Shown piece after piece: positions 28,334 through 37,068 of a stretch of 64,000 nt of DNA; within the stretch, counting starts at the first letter, position 1, and each line of letters starts with the position of its first letter. The stretch spans positions 2,480,001 to 2,544,000 of the forward strand of contig NZ_CP015579.1 of assembly GCF_002163585.1 (NCBI RefSeq), given 5' to 3'. The stretch comes from Tatumella citrea. Its GTDB lineage: Bacteria > Pseudomonadota > Gammaproteobacteria > Enterobacterales > Enterobacteriaceae. The notes beneath the pieces are model-generated. The model was not told the DNA's origin. It did no database searches and saw only the letters and a program-made list of their open reading frames with translations. Both the position numbers and the translations under genes were made by a program.

Positions 28334-29125
28334 ATGCCTAAAAATTCATCAGAAGAGAGCCAGGGAACGACAGTACCGGCATTACGCCGGTCAGTGCAGA
28401 TTCTTGATTTGGTCAGTCAGTCCGCCACACCACTAAGTTTTACCGGCATTGTCAGCCAGTTAGGGTTACCCAAAAGTTCGGTACACGGACTCTGTGCTGC
28501 ACTGGTGGATGAAGGGCTGTTGATACGCACTAATGACGGTACTTACCGGGTCGGTTCCCGAATTATGAGCTGGGCCAATGCTTTCCTCGATCAGACTGAT
28601 TTGATCGCTGAATTTCAGCAGCTGTTGCAGGGGAGAAATGAGTTACGCGGATTTACTGTAACCCTTACGGTACTGGATGATTGTCAGGTGGTCTATATTG
28701 CCTGTTCTAACAGCAAAGCCGCTCTGGGCTTTACTTTCAGTATCGGCATGCGGCTGCCAGCTCCTTTTACCGCCACCGGTAAAGCTATTCTCAGTACCCT
28801 GAGTGATGAGGAGATTGGCCGACGTTTTGCTGATCGCTGGCCGGAATCACTCACCAGCCACAGTGTGAAATCTGCCAGTGCCTTAACCACGGAGCTCGCC
28901 CGGGTACGACAATGTGGCTATTCGATAGACAATGGGCAGATCCGCGAGGGTATGTTGTGTATCGGCGCTCCGGTAAGAGATTTTTCCGGTCAGGCGGTGG
29001 CCGGTCTGGCCGTCAGCCTGCTACAACAGGAAGCCGGCCCACAGACCATTGAAACCGTCGGTCAGAAGTTGCTTGAGATTGCTGCCTCACTCTCAGCCAG
29101 ACTCGGTCGGGAAGTTAACCGGTAA
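28334..29125 (+). CDS. blcR: IclR family regulator of the butyrolactone operon (BlcR/AttJ-like)
   Basis: The protein (about 263 residues) has an N-terminal winged HTH (LRRSVQILDLV, LSFTGIVSQLGLPKSSVHG) and a C-terminal IclR effector domain (MRLPAPFTATGKAILS, REGMLCIGAPVRDFSG, AGLAVSL). BlcR represses blcABC and is released by gamma-butyrolactone, GHB or succinate semialdehyde. Divergent orientation from the operon and the two dyads in between support the same wiring. ATG 28334 and an upstream GTG 28325 are both possible starts. The gene's 3' end overlaps the convergent NUDIX gene by 11 nt. Confidence 0.85.
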   Translation: MPKNSSEESQGTTVPALRRSVQILDLVSQSATPLSFTGIVSQLGLPKSSVHGLCAALVDEGLLIRTNDGTYRVGSRIMSWANAFLDQTDLIAEFQQLLQGRNELRGFTVTLTVLDDCQVVYIACSNSKAALGFTFSIGMRLPAPFTATGKAILSTLSDEEIGRRFADRWPESLTSHSVKSASALTTELARVRQCGYSIDNGQIREGMLCIGAPVRDFSGQAVAGLAVSLLQQEAGPQTIETVGQKLLEIAASLSARLGREVNR

Positions 29126-29531
29126 TTTCTCCCCATACACGCGGAATAATAATATTTTGAGTTAGCGGAGCCAGCAGTATCGTGTTGGCTTCCTCGCGTG
29201 AGAGCCAGCGAACTTCTTCGATTTCTGCTGCTGCCGTCACTTCACTCAGCGGTTGTTCGGTGCGAAACAACGTGGCCTGTACGATATAGCCCGGTTCATT
29301 AGCGGCATTGTCGCTAAACTGTCCCATCGGAATCAGCTCATCCGCCTCCAGCGACAGGTTAAGCTCTTCCTGAAGTTCCCTGATGACAGCGGCCTGAGCC
29401 GACTCCTGTGGCTCGATTTTACCGCCGGGCTGCATAAAATAACGGGTGTTTTTTTTCCTGACCAGCAGCATGCGTTGTTGTTGATCGGTGATAACCGCGG
29501 CGGCAATACGGATAACGTTGGTTTCAGACAT
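29115..29531 (-). CDS. NUDIX hydrolase
   Basis: The 138-residue protein contains a Nudix box: GGKIEPQESAQAAVIREL followed by QEEL, matching Gx5Ex7REUxEEx with a conservative Gln in place of the hydrophobic residue's neighbour. RYFMQPGG precedes the box. Such enzymes cut nucleoside diphosphates linked to another moiety, often oxidised nucleotides. ATG 29531 with GGAG upstream is preferred to the longer frame. It overlaps the IclR gene tail to tail by 11 nt. The substrate is not known. Confidence 0.9.
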   Translation of the reverse strand: MSETNVIRIAAAVITDQQQRMLLVRKKNTRYFMQPGGKIEPQESAQAAVIRELQEELNLSLEADELIPMGQFSDNAANEPGYIVQATLFRTEQPLSEVTAAAEIEEVRWLSREEANTILLAPLTQNIIIPRVWGEITG

Positions 29532-29679
29532 GAAAACTCCGGGATAAATCAGCAAACGAAATGAAATACGCCGGTCAGCATACCCTGATTTATGGTGCCT
29601 GACGACAGGCTCGCGTCTGATGTCTTCCGGATTAAAGCATCCGAAGCAGAATGGCTGGCAGTAAATATCACCCGGTCAG

Positions 29680-31080
29680 TCAGATATCACAGATAACATA
29701 ACGATCTTTACCCTGCGCCTTTGCCTGATAAAGCATTTTGTCAGCAACAGAGATCATCTCTTCAAAATTCCCCTGATAAACAGGGTTAAATACCGCACCA
29801 CAACTTACCGTCACCGGTGGGATTTCCGTTTCCTGACTGATAATTTTTGTTGCTCTTACCGTTTCCAGCAACTGGTCACAAAATGCGATAAATTCATGGC
29901 GGTGCTGACTGCTTAACGTCACAAAAAATTCCTCCCCTCCCCAACGGGATAATATCACTCCGGGAGTGCGCAACTCTTTTAAGGTCGCAGAAATGGCCTT
30001 CAGTACATCATCTCCGCAATCGTGCCCGTAATTGTCATTAATACTTTTGAAATTATCGATATCCAGCAAAATAAATCCTTGTTGCCGGCCCGAAGCTATC
30101 ATGTTTTTGTTGGAAAATACGTAACGCCGGTTATACAGTCTGGTTAAAAAATCTGTTTGAGACTGCCGGGTCATCCTGTTTACCGCTCGTTGCTTCCAGT
30201 GCATCAACTCACACAGAAACACAGAAATAACTGCCAGAGAAATATCCTCCAGACGATGAGAGAATATCTCCCGGTATATACTTCCGCCATAGCTAACAGC
30301 ATCGGTTTTCAGATAGTAATAGCCTCGCATCAACGAACACATTAATAAAAACATGCCGTTATAAAATACTGCCGCATAGAAACTAAGATAACGGGCTGAA
30401 ATAAACAGCGCCAGGGCGGCAATTGATGAAACCCCCAGCCAGTAGTTAAAAAACATCAGCACCTGCACCAGTACCATCAGACCAAACAGCAATATAAAAC
30501 GTCGTCTGTTAATACCTGTAACCCGTAAAGCATTTCGAAAAAAACAAGGGTAGACAATCATCACCATCATCAGGCCGGTGGCCAGTTGCTCACTGGTCCA
30601 TTCGATCAGACCAAATAGTGACAGATGCTGTTGGATATAAGCAGCAAATACCGCATAACATAATGACTGTAGCAGGCTGGCACAGACCACCGGAATCAGC
30701 ATTAACATGGTTTTTCGGTAAGGAAAAATAAGCCAGTGTTTTTTCACTAATATGGCGACCACCAGCGGGATAAAGAGTAACTGCAGAGAGTTAATCCATA
30801 CCAGTGTCAGTAACTGAGAAAGAGAATTATAGTCATCTGCAATTAGTGATGCCAGAATTCCGGCCAGCAGATACAAACAATAAAGAAAAATAGCCGTCAC
30901 CCGGCGATATTTAGACTTTTTCCTCGAAATATACAATATCAGCAACGCCGAAACTGTATTTACCGGCCAGAAAAATACAATATTATTGGTCTGAGCAAGG
31001 CTTAATGGAATAATAAAAAGTATAAAGGTGACTAAAAAGAATATGATAGACGACTTCATCAAGCCTGAATTAAACGGCAT
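29680..31080 (-). CDS. Membrane-bound diguanylate cyclase (GGDEF domain)
   Basis: Residues 1-300 form a hydrophobic multi-helix sensor domain of MASE1-like character, with at least eight membrane segments. Residues 305-466 form a GGDEF domain with DFLTRLYNRRY, DIDNFKSINDNYGHDCGD and the active-site motif GGEEF at 381-385. It therefore probably makes cyclic di-GMP in response to a signal sensed in the membrane. No RxxD inhibitory site is evident five residues before the GGEEF motif. A 19-base C run lies 118 bp upstream of the start codon, within or near its promoter, which might affect expression. Confidence 0.9.
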   Translation of the reverse strand: MPFNSGLMKSSIIFFLVTFILFIIPLSLAQTNNIVFFWPVNTVSALLILYISRKKSKYRRVTAIFLYCLYLLAGILASLIADDYNSLSQLLTLVWINSLQLLFIPLVVAILVKKHWLIFPYRKTMLMLIPVVCASLLQSLCYAVFAAYIQQHLSLFGLIEWTSEQLATGLMMVMIVYPCFFRNALRVTGINRRRFILLFGLMVLVQVLMFFNYWLGVSSIAALALFISARYLSFYAAVFYNGMFLLMCSLMRGYYYLKTDAVSYGGSIYREIFSHRLEDISLAVISVFLCELMHWKQRAVNRMTRQSQTDFLTRLYNRRYVFSNKNMIASGRQQGFILLDIDNFKSINDNYGHDCGDDVLKAISATLKELRTPGVILSRWGGEEFFVTLSSQHRHEFIAFCDQLLETVRATKIISQETEIPPVTVSCGAVFNPVYQGNFEEMISVADKMLYQAKAQGKDRYVICDI

Positions 31081-31198
31081 AGTGAGCTAACCCTGCAATA
31101 TCTGGCGGCAATAATCAGAAAAAGAAACTGCATATTGCGGGTTAAGTTAGTTCAATAATTTCAGGTAATCCAGTTAAAATCGTAAAAATCTTAATCAG

Positions 31199-31217
31199 CC
31201 CCCCCCCCCCCCCCCCC
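31199..31217. repeat. Homopolymeric tract of 19 C
   Basis: An uninterrupted run of 19 C (19 G on the strand of the diguanylate cyclase gene) lies between that gene and the FAD oxidoreductase gene. Runs of this length are rare in enterobacterial DNA and prone to slipped-strand length change. Confidence 0.95.
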
Positions 31218-31295
31218 GGATTATTAAGCTTACTGGTAACCATGCCAGTAAATGACCATGGCTCACCAACCCCGTGAACGCTACGGTCAGGTGTT

Positions 31296-31335
31296 CCGGT
31301 TATCAGTCAGCATCTATTCTATGACTGATAACCGG
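31296..31335. terminator. Long hairpin after the FAD oxidoreductase operon
   Basis: CCGGTTATCAGTCA (31296-31309) and TGACTGATAACCGG (31322-31335) form a perfect 14-bp stem with a 12-nt loop, 17 bp beyond the stop of the leftward gene at 31353. No U-run follows, so it may protect or end the transcript with help of another factor. Confidence 0.55.
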
Positions 31336-31352
31336 CATTCCGGACTCCTGAA

Positions 31353-32648
31353 TCAGGCCAACCTGGAGAAACGATAAGGTACCGGATCCACCAGTGGCGT
31401 CTCACCACTGACCAGATCGGCGGCCAGCTGACCTGCCGCCGGTGAAGTTCCAAAACCATGTCCGGAAAAGCCACAGGCCAGCGTCAGCCCGGGTAATGAA
31501 TCTACCGGGCCGATAACCGGAGTGGAGTCAGGGGTGACATCAATTACCCCCGCCCAGGATTCAGCGACTGTCGCCTGATCAAATACCGGCCAGGCTGCCC
31601 GAAGGTTAGTCAGCGCTTCCTGGTTTAACTTCGGATTGGCTGCCGGGTCAAGCACCCTCTGCCGCTCAAACGGGGTGGTCTGATGGCTGCACCAGCGCCG
31701 TGCCGTGGCAAGATCGGTAATAAAATCGCGTCCCAGTGAAATGCGCAGATTATCCCGTGCCTGTTTCAACTGGGGCAGATAACGTCTGCCCAGCCGCAAA
31801 TGGTCAAGAGTTAATGGAGCATCCAGTGCTCCGCGCTGAGTCACTATATAGCCGCCACTGTAATGCCGCCGAAACGAAAAGTCCGGGGCGCCGAGTGCAA
31901 TCTCACCGGGACCCTGCAACGGTCGGGTACGAAGAACAGAACAAATCAACGGTAATGTCGGCAGGTTAATTCCCAGATTACCGAGAAAGCGCCGCGACCA
32001 GGCTCCGGTAGCCAGCAGCACCTGTTCACAACGAATCTCACCCTGTTCTGTGATAACACCCGAGACATTGCCACCACTAGTGACCACTGTTCTGACAGCA
32101 CAATGCTCCAGTATAATTGCGCCCTTTTTCATCGCAGCTGCTGCAATAGCCGGTGCCGCCAGAGTCGGTTCCGCACGTCCGTCGGAAGCGGTATAAATCC
32201 CTCCGGCCCAGCGACTGTTTCCGCCGGGCACCAGACGGTCGATCTCACTTGCTGATAATATGCGGGTATCCAGCGACAGGCCGCTGACACCGGAGTGCCA
32301 TTTTTCATGCAAAGCCATCTGCACTTCATTGCGCGCAACAAACATAATTCCGGACTGGCGATACCCAACATCATGACCGGTTCGTTCAGCCATCGCTGCC
32401 CATAACCGGTCAGCCGCCTGTGCCAGCGGAACATCATCTGCTGCCCGGCTGGTTTTACGAATCCATCCCAGATTACGTGATGACTGTTCTGCGGCAATTC
32501 TGCCTTTTTCCAGAACCACCACCGGTATCCCGCGTTCGGCCAGACAGAGTGCTGCAGTCAGCCCGACAATCCCTCCGCCGATAATCACCACTGTGGTTTC
32601 TGCCGGCATCCCTGACGAGGTTGTAACCGGCTGTATTGCAGGTGCCAT
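31353..32648 (-). CDS. FAD-dependent amino acid/amine oxidoreductase (DadA family)
   Basis: The protein (about 431 residues) begins with a DAO-type Rossmann motif, VVIIGGGIVGLTAALCLAE, followed by LEKG. The C-terminal FAD motif is CGFSGHGFGTSPAAGQLAAD. The family oxidises the alpha-carbon of D-amino acids, glycine or secondary amines to an imine. ATG 32648 with GGAG upstream is preferred to the frame reaching 32708, which would overlap the RidA gene. It is the third gene after an OCD-like protein and a RidA protein. RidA hydrolyses the imines such enzymes release, so the three may form one catabolic route. Confidence 0.88.
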   Translation of the reverse strand: MAPAIQPVTTSSGMPAETTVVIIGGGIVGLTAALCLAERGIPVVVLEKGRIAAEQSSRNLGWIRKTSRAADDVPLAQAADRLWAAMAERTGHDVGYRQSGIMFVARNEVQMALHEKWHSGVSGLSLDTRILSASEIDRLVPGGNSRWAGGIYTASDGRAEPTLAAPAIAAAAMKKGAIILEHCAVRTVVTSGGNVSGVITEQGEIRCEQVLLATGAWSRRFLGNLGINLPTLPLICSVLRTRPLQGPGEIALGAPDFSFRRHYSGGYIVTQRGALDAPLTLDHLRLGRRYLPQLKQARDNLRISLGRDFITDLATARRWCSHQTTPFERQRVLDPAANPKLNQEALTNLRAAWPVFDQATVAESWAGVIDVTPDSTPVIGPVDSLPGLTLACGFSGHGFGTSPAAGQLAADLVSGETPLVDPVPYRFSRLA

Positions 32649-32664
32649 AGCTGCTTTCTCCAGA

Positions 32665-33087
32665 TTACTGTGACAGAGTGATCTCTCTGATTTCTGCCGT
32701 TCCGGCACCCCGGAAAGCGGTGACTTCTAACTCCACTTTATAGACAGTGGAACCCAGCGGCGGGCAGGTGACGGTGGTTGCCGGGTTGATGCCACGGAAC
32801 TTCTCACCAATGATTTCCATCACCTGTGCAACATCGTCAGGTTGCTGAATAAACACCCGTGAGCAAACAACATCTTTTAGAGAAGAATCCACGGCCGTCA
32901 GTGCGGCCTCAATATTGGCAAATACCTGCAGCGTCTGTTGCTTTAAATCCTCAGGGATTTGTTTAGTCAGCGGATTACGTCCCGCAGTATTCGATACAAA
33001 GATCCAGTTATCTACCGCCACAATACGTGAGTAGCTGGCTTTTTTTTCAAATTCAGAACCGGTGGTTAAACGTGTCACAGTAGTCAT
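32665..33087 (-). CDS. RidA (YjgF/UK114) family imine deaminase
   Basis: The 140-residue protein has the RidA fold signatures: SRIVAVDNWIFVSNTAG, QTLQVFANIEAAL, VCSRVFI, and INPATTVTCPPLGS containing the region of the substrate-binding Arg, though the usual Arg-Pro-Ala pattern is altered here. RidA proteins form trimers that hydrolyse enamine and imine intermediates. It sits between the OCD-like and FAD oxidase genes, 16 and 21 nt from its neighbours, so co-transcription is very likely. A substrate-specific RidA subgroup is probable because the canonical Arg context differs. Confidence 0.88.
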   Translation of the reverse strand: MTTVTRLTTGSEFEKKASYSRIVAVDNWIFVSNTAGRNPLTKQIPEDLKQQTLQVFANIEAALTAVDSSLKDVVCSRVFIQQPDDVAQVMEIIGEKFRGINPATTVTCPPLGSTVYKVELEVTAFRGAGTAEIREITLSQ

Positions 33088-33108
33088 TATCTTTCCTCGT
33101 ATTATCAG

Positions 33109-34248
33109 TTAGCTAAGTTCAGGGGTTTCCCATAAATTCAGAGTGACACCAATCCCACGCGATTTAGCATTGCGGTAAATCACCGTCGCCCAGGCAACAT
33201 CTTCGACCGGCATCCCGCCGACAGACATAATGATGATCTCCTGATCGTTAGTACGTCCCGGGGCAGCACCGGCGACAATTTTCCCCATATCTTCAAGCTG
33301 CTGTGGTTGCAGTTTGCCTTCGGCAATCATGTCCATAAAACGAACGCCGATAATTGGAATAGTATTGTGGGCGGGTGCCGGAACCTCTTCTGCCCAGGCT
33401 TCGTACAGACGGGTGTTATCAAGAACTTTACGAATATCAGGTTGTTCCATAGCTTCATCGATGTTGCATAGCGCAGGCATAGCCAGGAATGCGCCCGCTT
33501 TGACCCACTCCCGTTTAACCAGCGGGTAAGCAGAAGGGTCTCCGGTTTCTCCTGAATTACAGTAGGTCACAATGTCACTGTCGCGCACCAACGCTTCCAG
33601 GCTATCTACTACCTGCACTGTGGTGATCTGTGGGTAGCTTTGAGCAACCCAGCTCAGAAATTTATCCAGACTGTGCTGACCACGTCCTTTCACTTTCAGG
33701 GTATCAATCTGTGGGCAGACAGCCATAAATGCCGCCAGCGTGGTTTTACCCATGACCCCGGGCCCCAGCAGCCCCACTACCCGTGAATCTTTACGTGCCA
33801 GATGCCTTGCTCCTACCCCGGGAATCGCGCCGGTACGGTAAGCCGACAGCAGATTAGCCGACATATGCGCCAGAGGCGCTCCGGTATCGGCATCATTCAG
33901 GGTCATCAGCAAAATGGAACGTGGCAGACCTTTTTCCCGGTTCGCAATATTTGAGCCGTACCATTTCACTCCGGAAGTTCCAAAATTCCCTCCCAGATAA
34001 GCTGGCATGGCCATCATCCGGCGATCGGCAGTAGGTTTCGGCATTGACGGAAATGGCGAGTTTTCGGGGAAGGTCACCATAGCGCCGTGGGAGTCGCTGT
34101 TCGGACCCGCCATACGGTAATCTCCGTGATACAACAACCCGAACATCTCTTCCATCGTGTCGACACAGGCAGCCATGTCTGTCACACCGGCACGGATCAT
34201 GTCCTGCTCAGATAAATAGATAAAATCAATCCTGGTTGAATCACTCAT
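33109..34248 (-). CDS. Ornithine cyclodeaminase/mu-crystallin family protein ('tyramine oxidase subunit B' type)
   Basis: The 379-residue protein has the OCD fold: KPTADRRMMAMPAYLGG, GVKWYGSNIANREKGLPRS, ANLLSAYRTGAIPGVGA and the Rossmann motif GLLGPGVMGK. This long variant is commonly annotated tyramine oxidase subunit B, a label I trust only as a family tag. OCD relatives include imine reductases and amino-acid dehydrogenases using NAD(P). ATG 34248 with GGGAG is preferred to the frame starting at 34278. It is the first gene of the three-gene operon and is divergent from an AraC regulator. Confidence 0.85.
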   Translation of the reverse strand: MSDSTRIDFIYLSEQDMIRAGVTDMAACVDTMEEMFGLLYHGDYRMAGPNSDSHGAMVTFPENSPFPSMPKPTADRRMMAMPAYLGGNFGTSGVKWYGSNIANREKGLPRSILLMTLNDADTGAPLAHMSANLLSAYRTGAIPGVGARHLARKDSRVVGLLGPGVMGKTTLAAFMAVCPQIDTLKVKGRGQHSLDKFLSWVAQSYPQITTVQVVDSLEALVRDSDIVTYCNSGETGDPSAYPLVKREWVKAGAFLAMPALCNIDEAMEQPDIRKVLDNTRLYEAWAEEVPAPAHNTIPIIGVRFMDMIAEGKLQPQQLEDMGKIVAGAAPGRTNDQEIIIMSVGGMPVEDVAWATVIYRNAKSRGIGVTLNLWETPELS

Positions 34249-34455
34249 GTTGATCTCCCGGACGGCTTCGAGCCGCAATATTCAGAAAGTCGGATTAAGT
34301 GTTGAACATCCGGGTACAGCATCCCAGTGACCAACGGTGCTGACAGAAATACCGCGACGCTGGCTGGGCTGTATTGAATATTTGCGACATCGCCATAAAA
34401 ACGCTGGCACAGGAATTGCTTTAACTTATTTTTAACTTCCCGTGCAGGGTGATGT

Positions 34456-35286
34456 ATGCAGAGCAATAGTTATGTGAGATCAGGATGTTTTCAGCCGGAA
34501 CAGCCCTGGTTTGTCCTGAATGCCGCCCGCCACTACTCGTTGCTGGGCTCGGCCAATCCGGCCATCTCGCATTTTTACAGTTTTGATATCGCTCCTTCGG
34601 CAGAAGTGACTCTGGCAGTCCCGGATGGCTGTGTGGATATAGTATTTGACTGTGATGCACTGAATCCTTGCGGCAGAGTGTGCGGTACCACCCTGGAAGC
34701 CCGTGGGGCTGATATGAAACATCACCATCATTATTTTGGTGTACGCTTCGCCCCCGGCGTGATCCCCGACTTCCTGGATGTCAGCGCCGGAGAAATTCCG
34801 GATCGTGAGTTCAGCTTTATGGATGTGGTCCCGGATGCGCGCCAGGCCTTTGAGCTGATTATTCAGACCTCTGATTTCCAGAGAAAAATTGCCCTGTTTA
34901 ATGCGTTTTTTACCCCGCGACTGGTCAGAAAATCCTCCCCTCTGACCAGCCAGGTAATAAATACCATGCAACAATACAAGGGCAATATCCGGATTGACGA
35001 GTTAGAAACGCTCACCGGCTACTCCTGTCGGACCATACAGCGCCAGTTCCGTCAGGATACAGGCCTGTCACCTAAGGCATTTTGCAAAATCCTCAGGTGC
35101 CAGTCGGCACTGAACAGTCTTCACAGCCAGCAAAGCGTGTCATTCAGTGATTTGGCATTCGACCTGGGGTTCAGTGATCAGTCCCATTTTCTGCGGGAAT
35201 TTAAGAAGTCGGTGAGTACCACGCCTGGCGACTATCAGAAACATATCGCAGGTGATAAATATCAGCACCGGTTACGTTTCCATTAA
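34456..35286 (+). CDS. AraC family regulator
   Basis: The 276-residue protein has an N-terminal domain with AVPDGCVDIVFD and HYFGVRFAPG, as in regulators with a DUF6597-type sensor. A C-terminal AraC DNA-binding domain follows (IDELETLTGYSCRTIQRQFRQDTG and LAFDLGFSDQSHFLREFKK). It starts 207 bp from the divergent OCD-RidA-FAD oxidase operon and is followed on the same strand by an APC permease, so it probably controls both. A perfect 22-bp palindrome lies 8 bp after its stop. Confidence 0.88.
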   Translation: MQSNSYVRSGCFQPEQPWFVLNAARHYSLLGSANPAISHFYSFDIAPSAEVTLAVPDGCVDIVFDCDALNPCGRVCGTTLEARGADMKHHHHYFGVRFAPGVIPDFLDVSAGEIPDREFSFMDVVPDARQAFELIIQTSDFQRKIALFNAFFTPRLVRKSSPLTSQVINTMQQYKGNIRIDELETLTGYSCRTIQRQFRQDTGLSPKAFCKILRCQSALNSLHSQQSVSFSDLAFDLGFSDQSHFLREFKKSVSTTPGDYQKHIAGDKYQHRLRFH

Positions 35287-35293
35287 TCCCTAA

Positions 35294-35315
35294 AACAGTG
35301 CAGCGCTGCACTGTT
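35294..35315. promoter_or_regulatory. Perfect 22-bp palindrome between AraC and APC genes
   Basis: AACAGTGCAGC (35294-35304) is followed directly by its complement GCTGCACTGTT (35305-35315). With no loop it forms a hairpin less readily than a linear dimer-binding site, and no U-run follows. It lies 118 bp before the permease start. Confidence 0.5.
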
Positions 35316-35432
35316 CACCTGTCCGATTTATTCTATACGCCGCCGCAGTCGCTGAGAAATGATGCAGGAAATTACCTGTCTCAGGTTGGCTTTATCGCCT
35401 GAGCGATTTCTCTTCTGACAGAGGTATCAGCG

Positions 35433-36821
35433 ATGAGCGAGCACTCCGGATTACGTAAAAATACATTAGGTCTTTTCTCCCTGGTCTTCTTTGTTGTCGC
35501 TGCTGCATCCCCTCTGACCGGGGTAGTCGGCGGACTGCCTGTGGCTATTATTTCCGGTAACGGTGCCGGTATTCCGGTGTTTTATATTTTTTCCTGCATT
35601 ATCCTGATGCTGTTTTCGGTCGGGTTTATAGCCATGAGCCGACACGTCAAAAATTCGGGGGCGTTTTACACTTATATTGCTACCGGAATAGGTAAAGACT
35701 GGGGGGCATCTGCCTCGGTGCTGGCACTGATGGCTTATATTTCGATTCAGATTGCGATTGTGGCAATGCTGGGCTATTTCACTGCCGCGTTTATTCAGCA
35801 GCACACAGGGGCTGATATCCCGTGGTGGCTGTTAAGCATGTTGTTTATTCTGGTGGTCTGGATGCTGAGTGTTAAGCGGGTCGAGATTGGCGGTAAGATT
35901 CTTGGGGTACTCATGCTGGCAGAAGTGGGCATTGTCCTGTTGACCGATATTGCCTTGCTGGTGAAGAAAAATGCGCCTTACAGTTTCCAGTCTTTTGAAC
36001 CTTCGGTATTTCTGCATGGAAACCTCGGGATTGCTTTTATTTTCACCATCGCCAGTTTTATCGGTTTTGAATCCACAGCTATCTATGCCGAGGAGTGTAA
36101 GGACCCGGAAAAAACCGTTCCCCATGCCACGCTGTGCGCATTACTGTTGATTACCGGCTTCTTCTGTTTTACCAGCTGGGCACTGATTCAGGCTTACGGT
36201 TTCTCTCAGATAGTGGCCATTGCTGCAAAAGACCCCGGTAATTTTGTCTTTAACATCACCCGCCAGTATGTCGGAGAGTGGGCCGTCGAAACGATGTCGG
36301 TACTGCTGATTACCAGCCTGTTTGCCGCTACCCTGGCATTTCACAACAATATCTCGCGCTATATCTTCAATATCAGCCGTGACGGACTCATCTGGAAAGA
36401 GTTGTGCAAAACCCACCCGTCTAACGGCACCCCACACAACGCCAGCCACCTGCATAGCGCCATTATGCTGTTATTACTGGCCGGTATCGGCGGCGTCGGT
36501 CTCGATCCCATGGTACATATTTTCGCGGTCGGTTCGGCACTCGCTACCCTGTGTATTCTGGTCCTGCAACTGGGAGTTTGTGTGGCGGTTATGATGTTCT
36601 TTCGTCAGAGAAAATCATCACACCAGGCATTTACCGTATTCTGGGCCCCGGTACTGTCGTTTATCTGCATGGCGATCACCATTATTCTGGTGATCAATAA
36701 TCTGCAAACCCTCAGCGGTAGCGATTCGGAAGTCATTACGCTAATTCCGTGGTTTATCCTGGCCTGTGTGGTTGCGGCCTATCTGTTGTCAGCACGCAGG
36801 ACGGTGAAAGTTAGCGTCTGA
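35433..36821 (+). CDS. APC superfamily amino acid/amine permease
   Basis: The 462-residue protein has about 12 membrane segments and the APC start GLFSLVFFVVAAASPLTGVVGG, with the consensus FIGFESTAIYAEECKDPEKTVPHA in the segment 6 and loop region. Close relatives transport amino acids or amines by proton symport. Its position beside the AraC gene and the amine/amino-acid oxidation operon suggests it imports that operon's substrate. It was not possible to identify the substrate from sequence. Confidence 0.9.
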   Translation: MSEHSGLRKNTLGLFSLVFFVVAAASPLTGVVGGLPVAIISGNGAGIPVFYIFSCIILMLFSVGFIAMSRHVKNSGAFYTYIATGIGKDWGASASVLALMAYISIQIAIVAMLGYFTAAFIQQHTGADIPWWLLSMLFILVVWMLSVKRVEIGGKILGVLMLAEVGIVLLTDIALLVKKNAPYSFQSFEPSVFLHGNLGIAFIFTIASFIGFESTAIYAEECKDPEKTVPHATLCALLLITGFFCFTSWALIQAYGFSQIVAIAAKDPGNFVFNITRQYVGEWAVETMSVLLITSLFAATLAFHNNISRYIFNISRDGLIWKELCKTHPSNGTPHNASHLHSAIMLLLLAGIGGVGLDPMVHIFAVGSALATLCILVLQLGVCVAVMMFFRQRKSSHQAFTVFWAPVLSFICMAITIILVINNLQTLSGSDSEVITLIPWFILACVVAAYLLSARRTVKVSV

Positions 36822-36844
36822 TAATAACCTGATTGATCTTCTCG

Positions 36845-36865
36845 CGGCTGTCAGACAGACAGCCG
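36845..36865 (+). terminator. Hairpin after the APC permease gene
   Basis: CGGCTGTC (36845-36852) and GACAGCCG (36858-36865) form a perfect 8-bp stem with a 5-nt loop, 23 nt after the stop. There is no U-run. Confidence 0.45.
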
Positions 36866-37068
36866 GAGACAATGAGTATTTAACTTTGTATCAGAAACCG
36901 GCACGAAGTGAGTAAACTTTTGATTCATAATTTTAACCCGCTGACTCCGTTATTTTAAATTCACTGAAAACTCCTGCTACCTCGCAACAGTAGGATTGCA
37001 TTCGCCCAGATTCTTCCGGTCTCCGGCATTCATGACCATAACCGGAAACCGGAAGCTTTCTTTTCTCG

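Noticed and set aside
34274..34386. Inverted pair GCAATATTCA / TGAATATTTGC around the OCD/AraC gap
   Set aside because: The arms are about 90 bp apart and differ by an inserted base; without binding data this is not distinguishable from chance in A/T-rich sequence.
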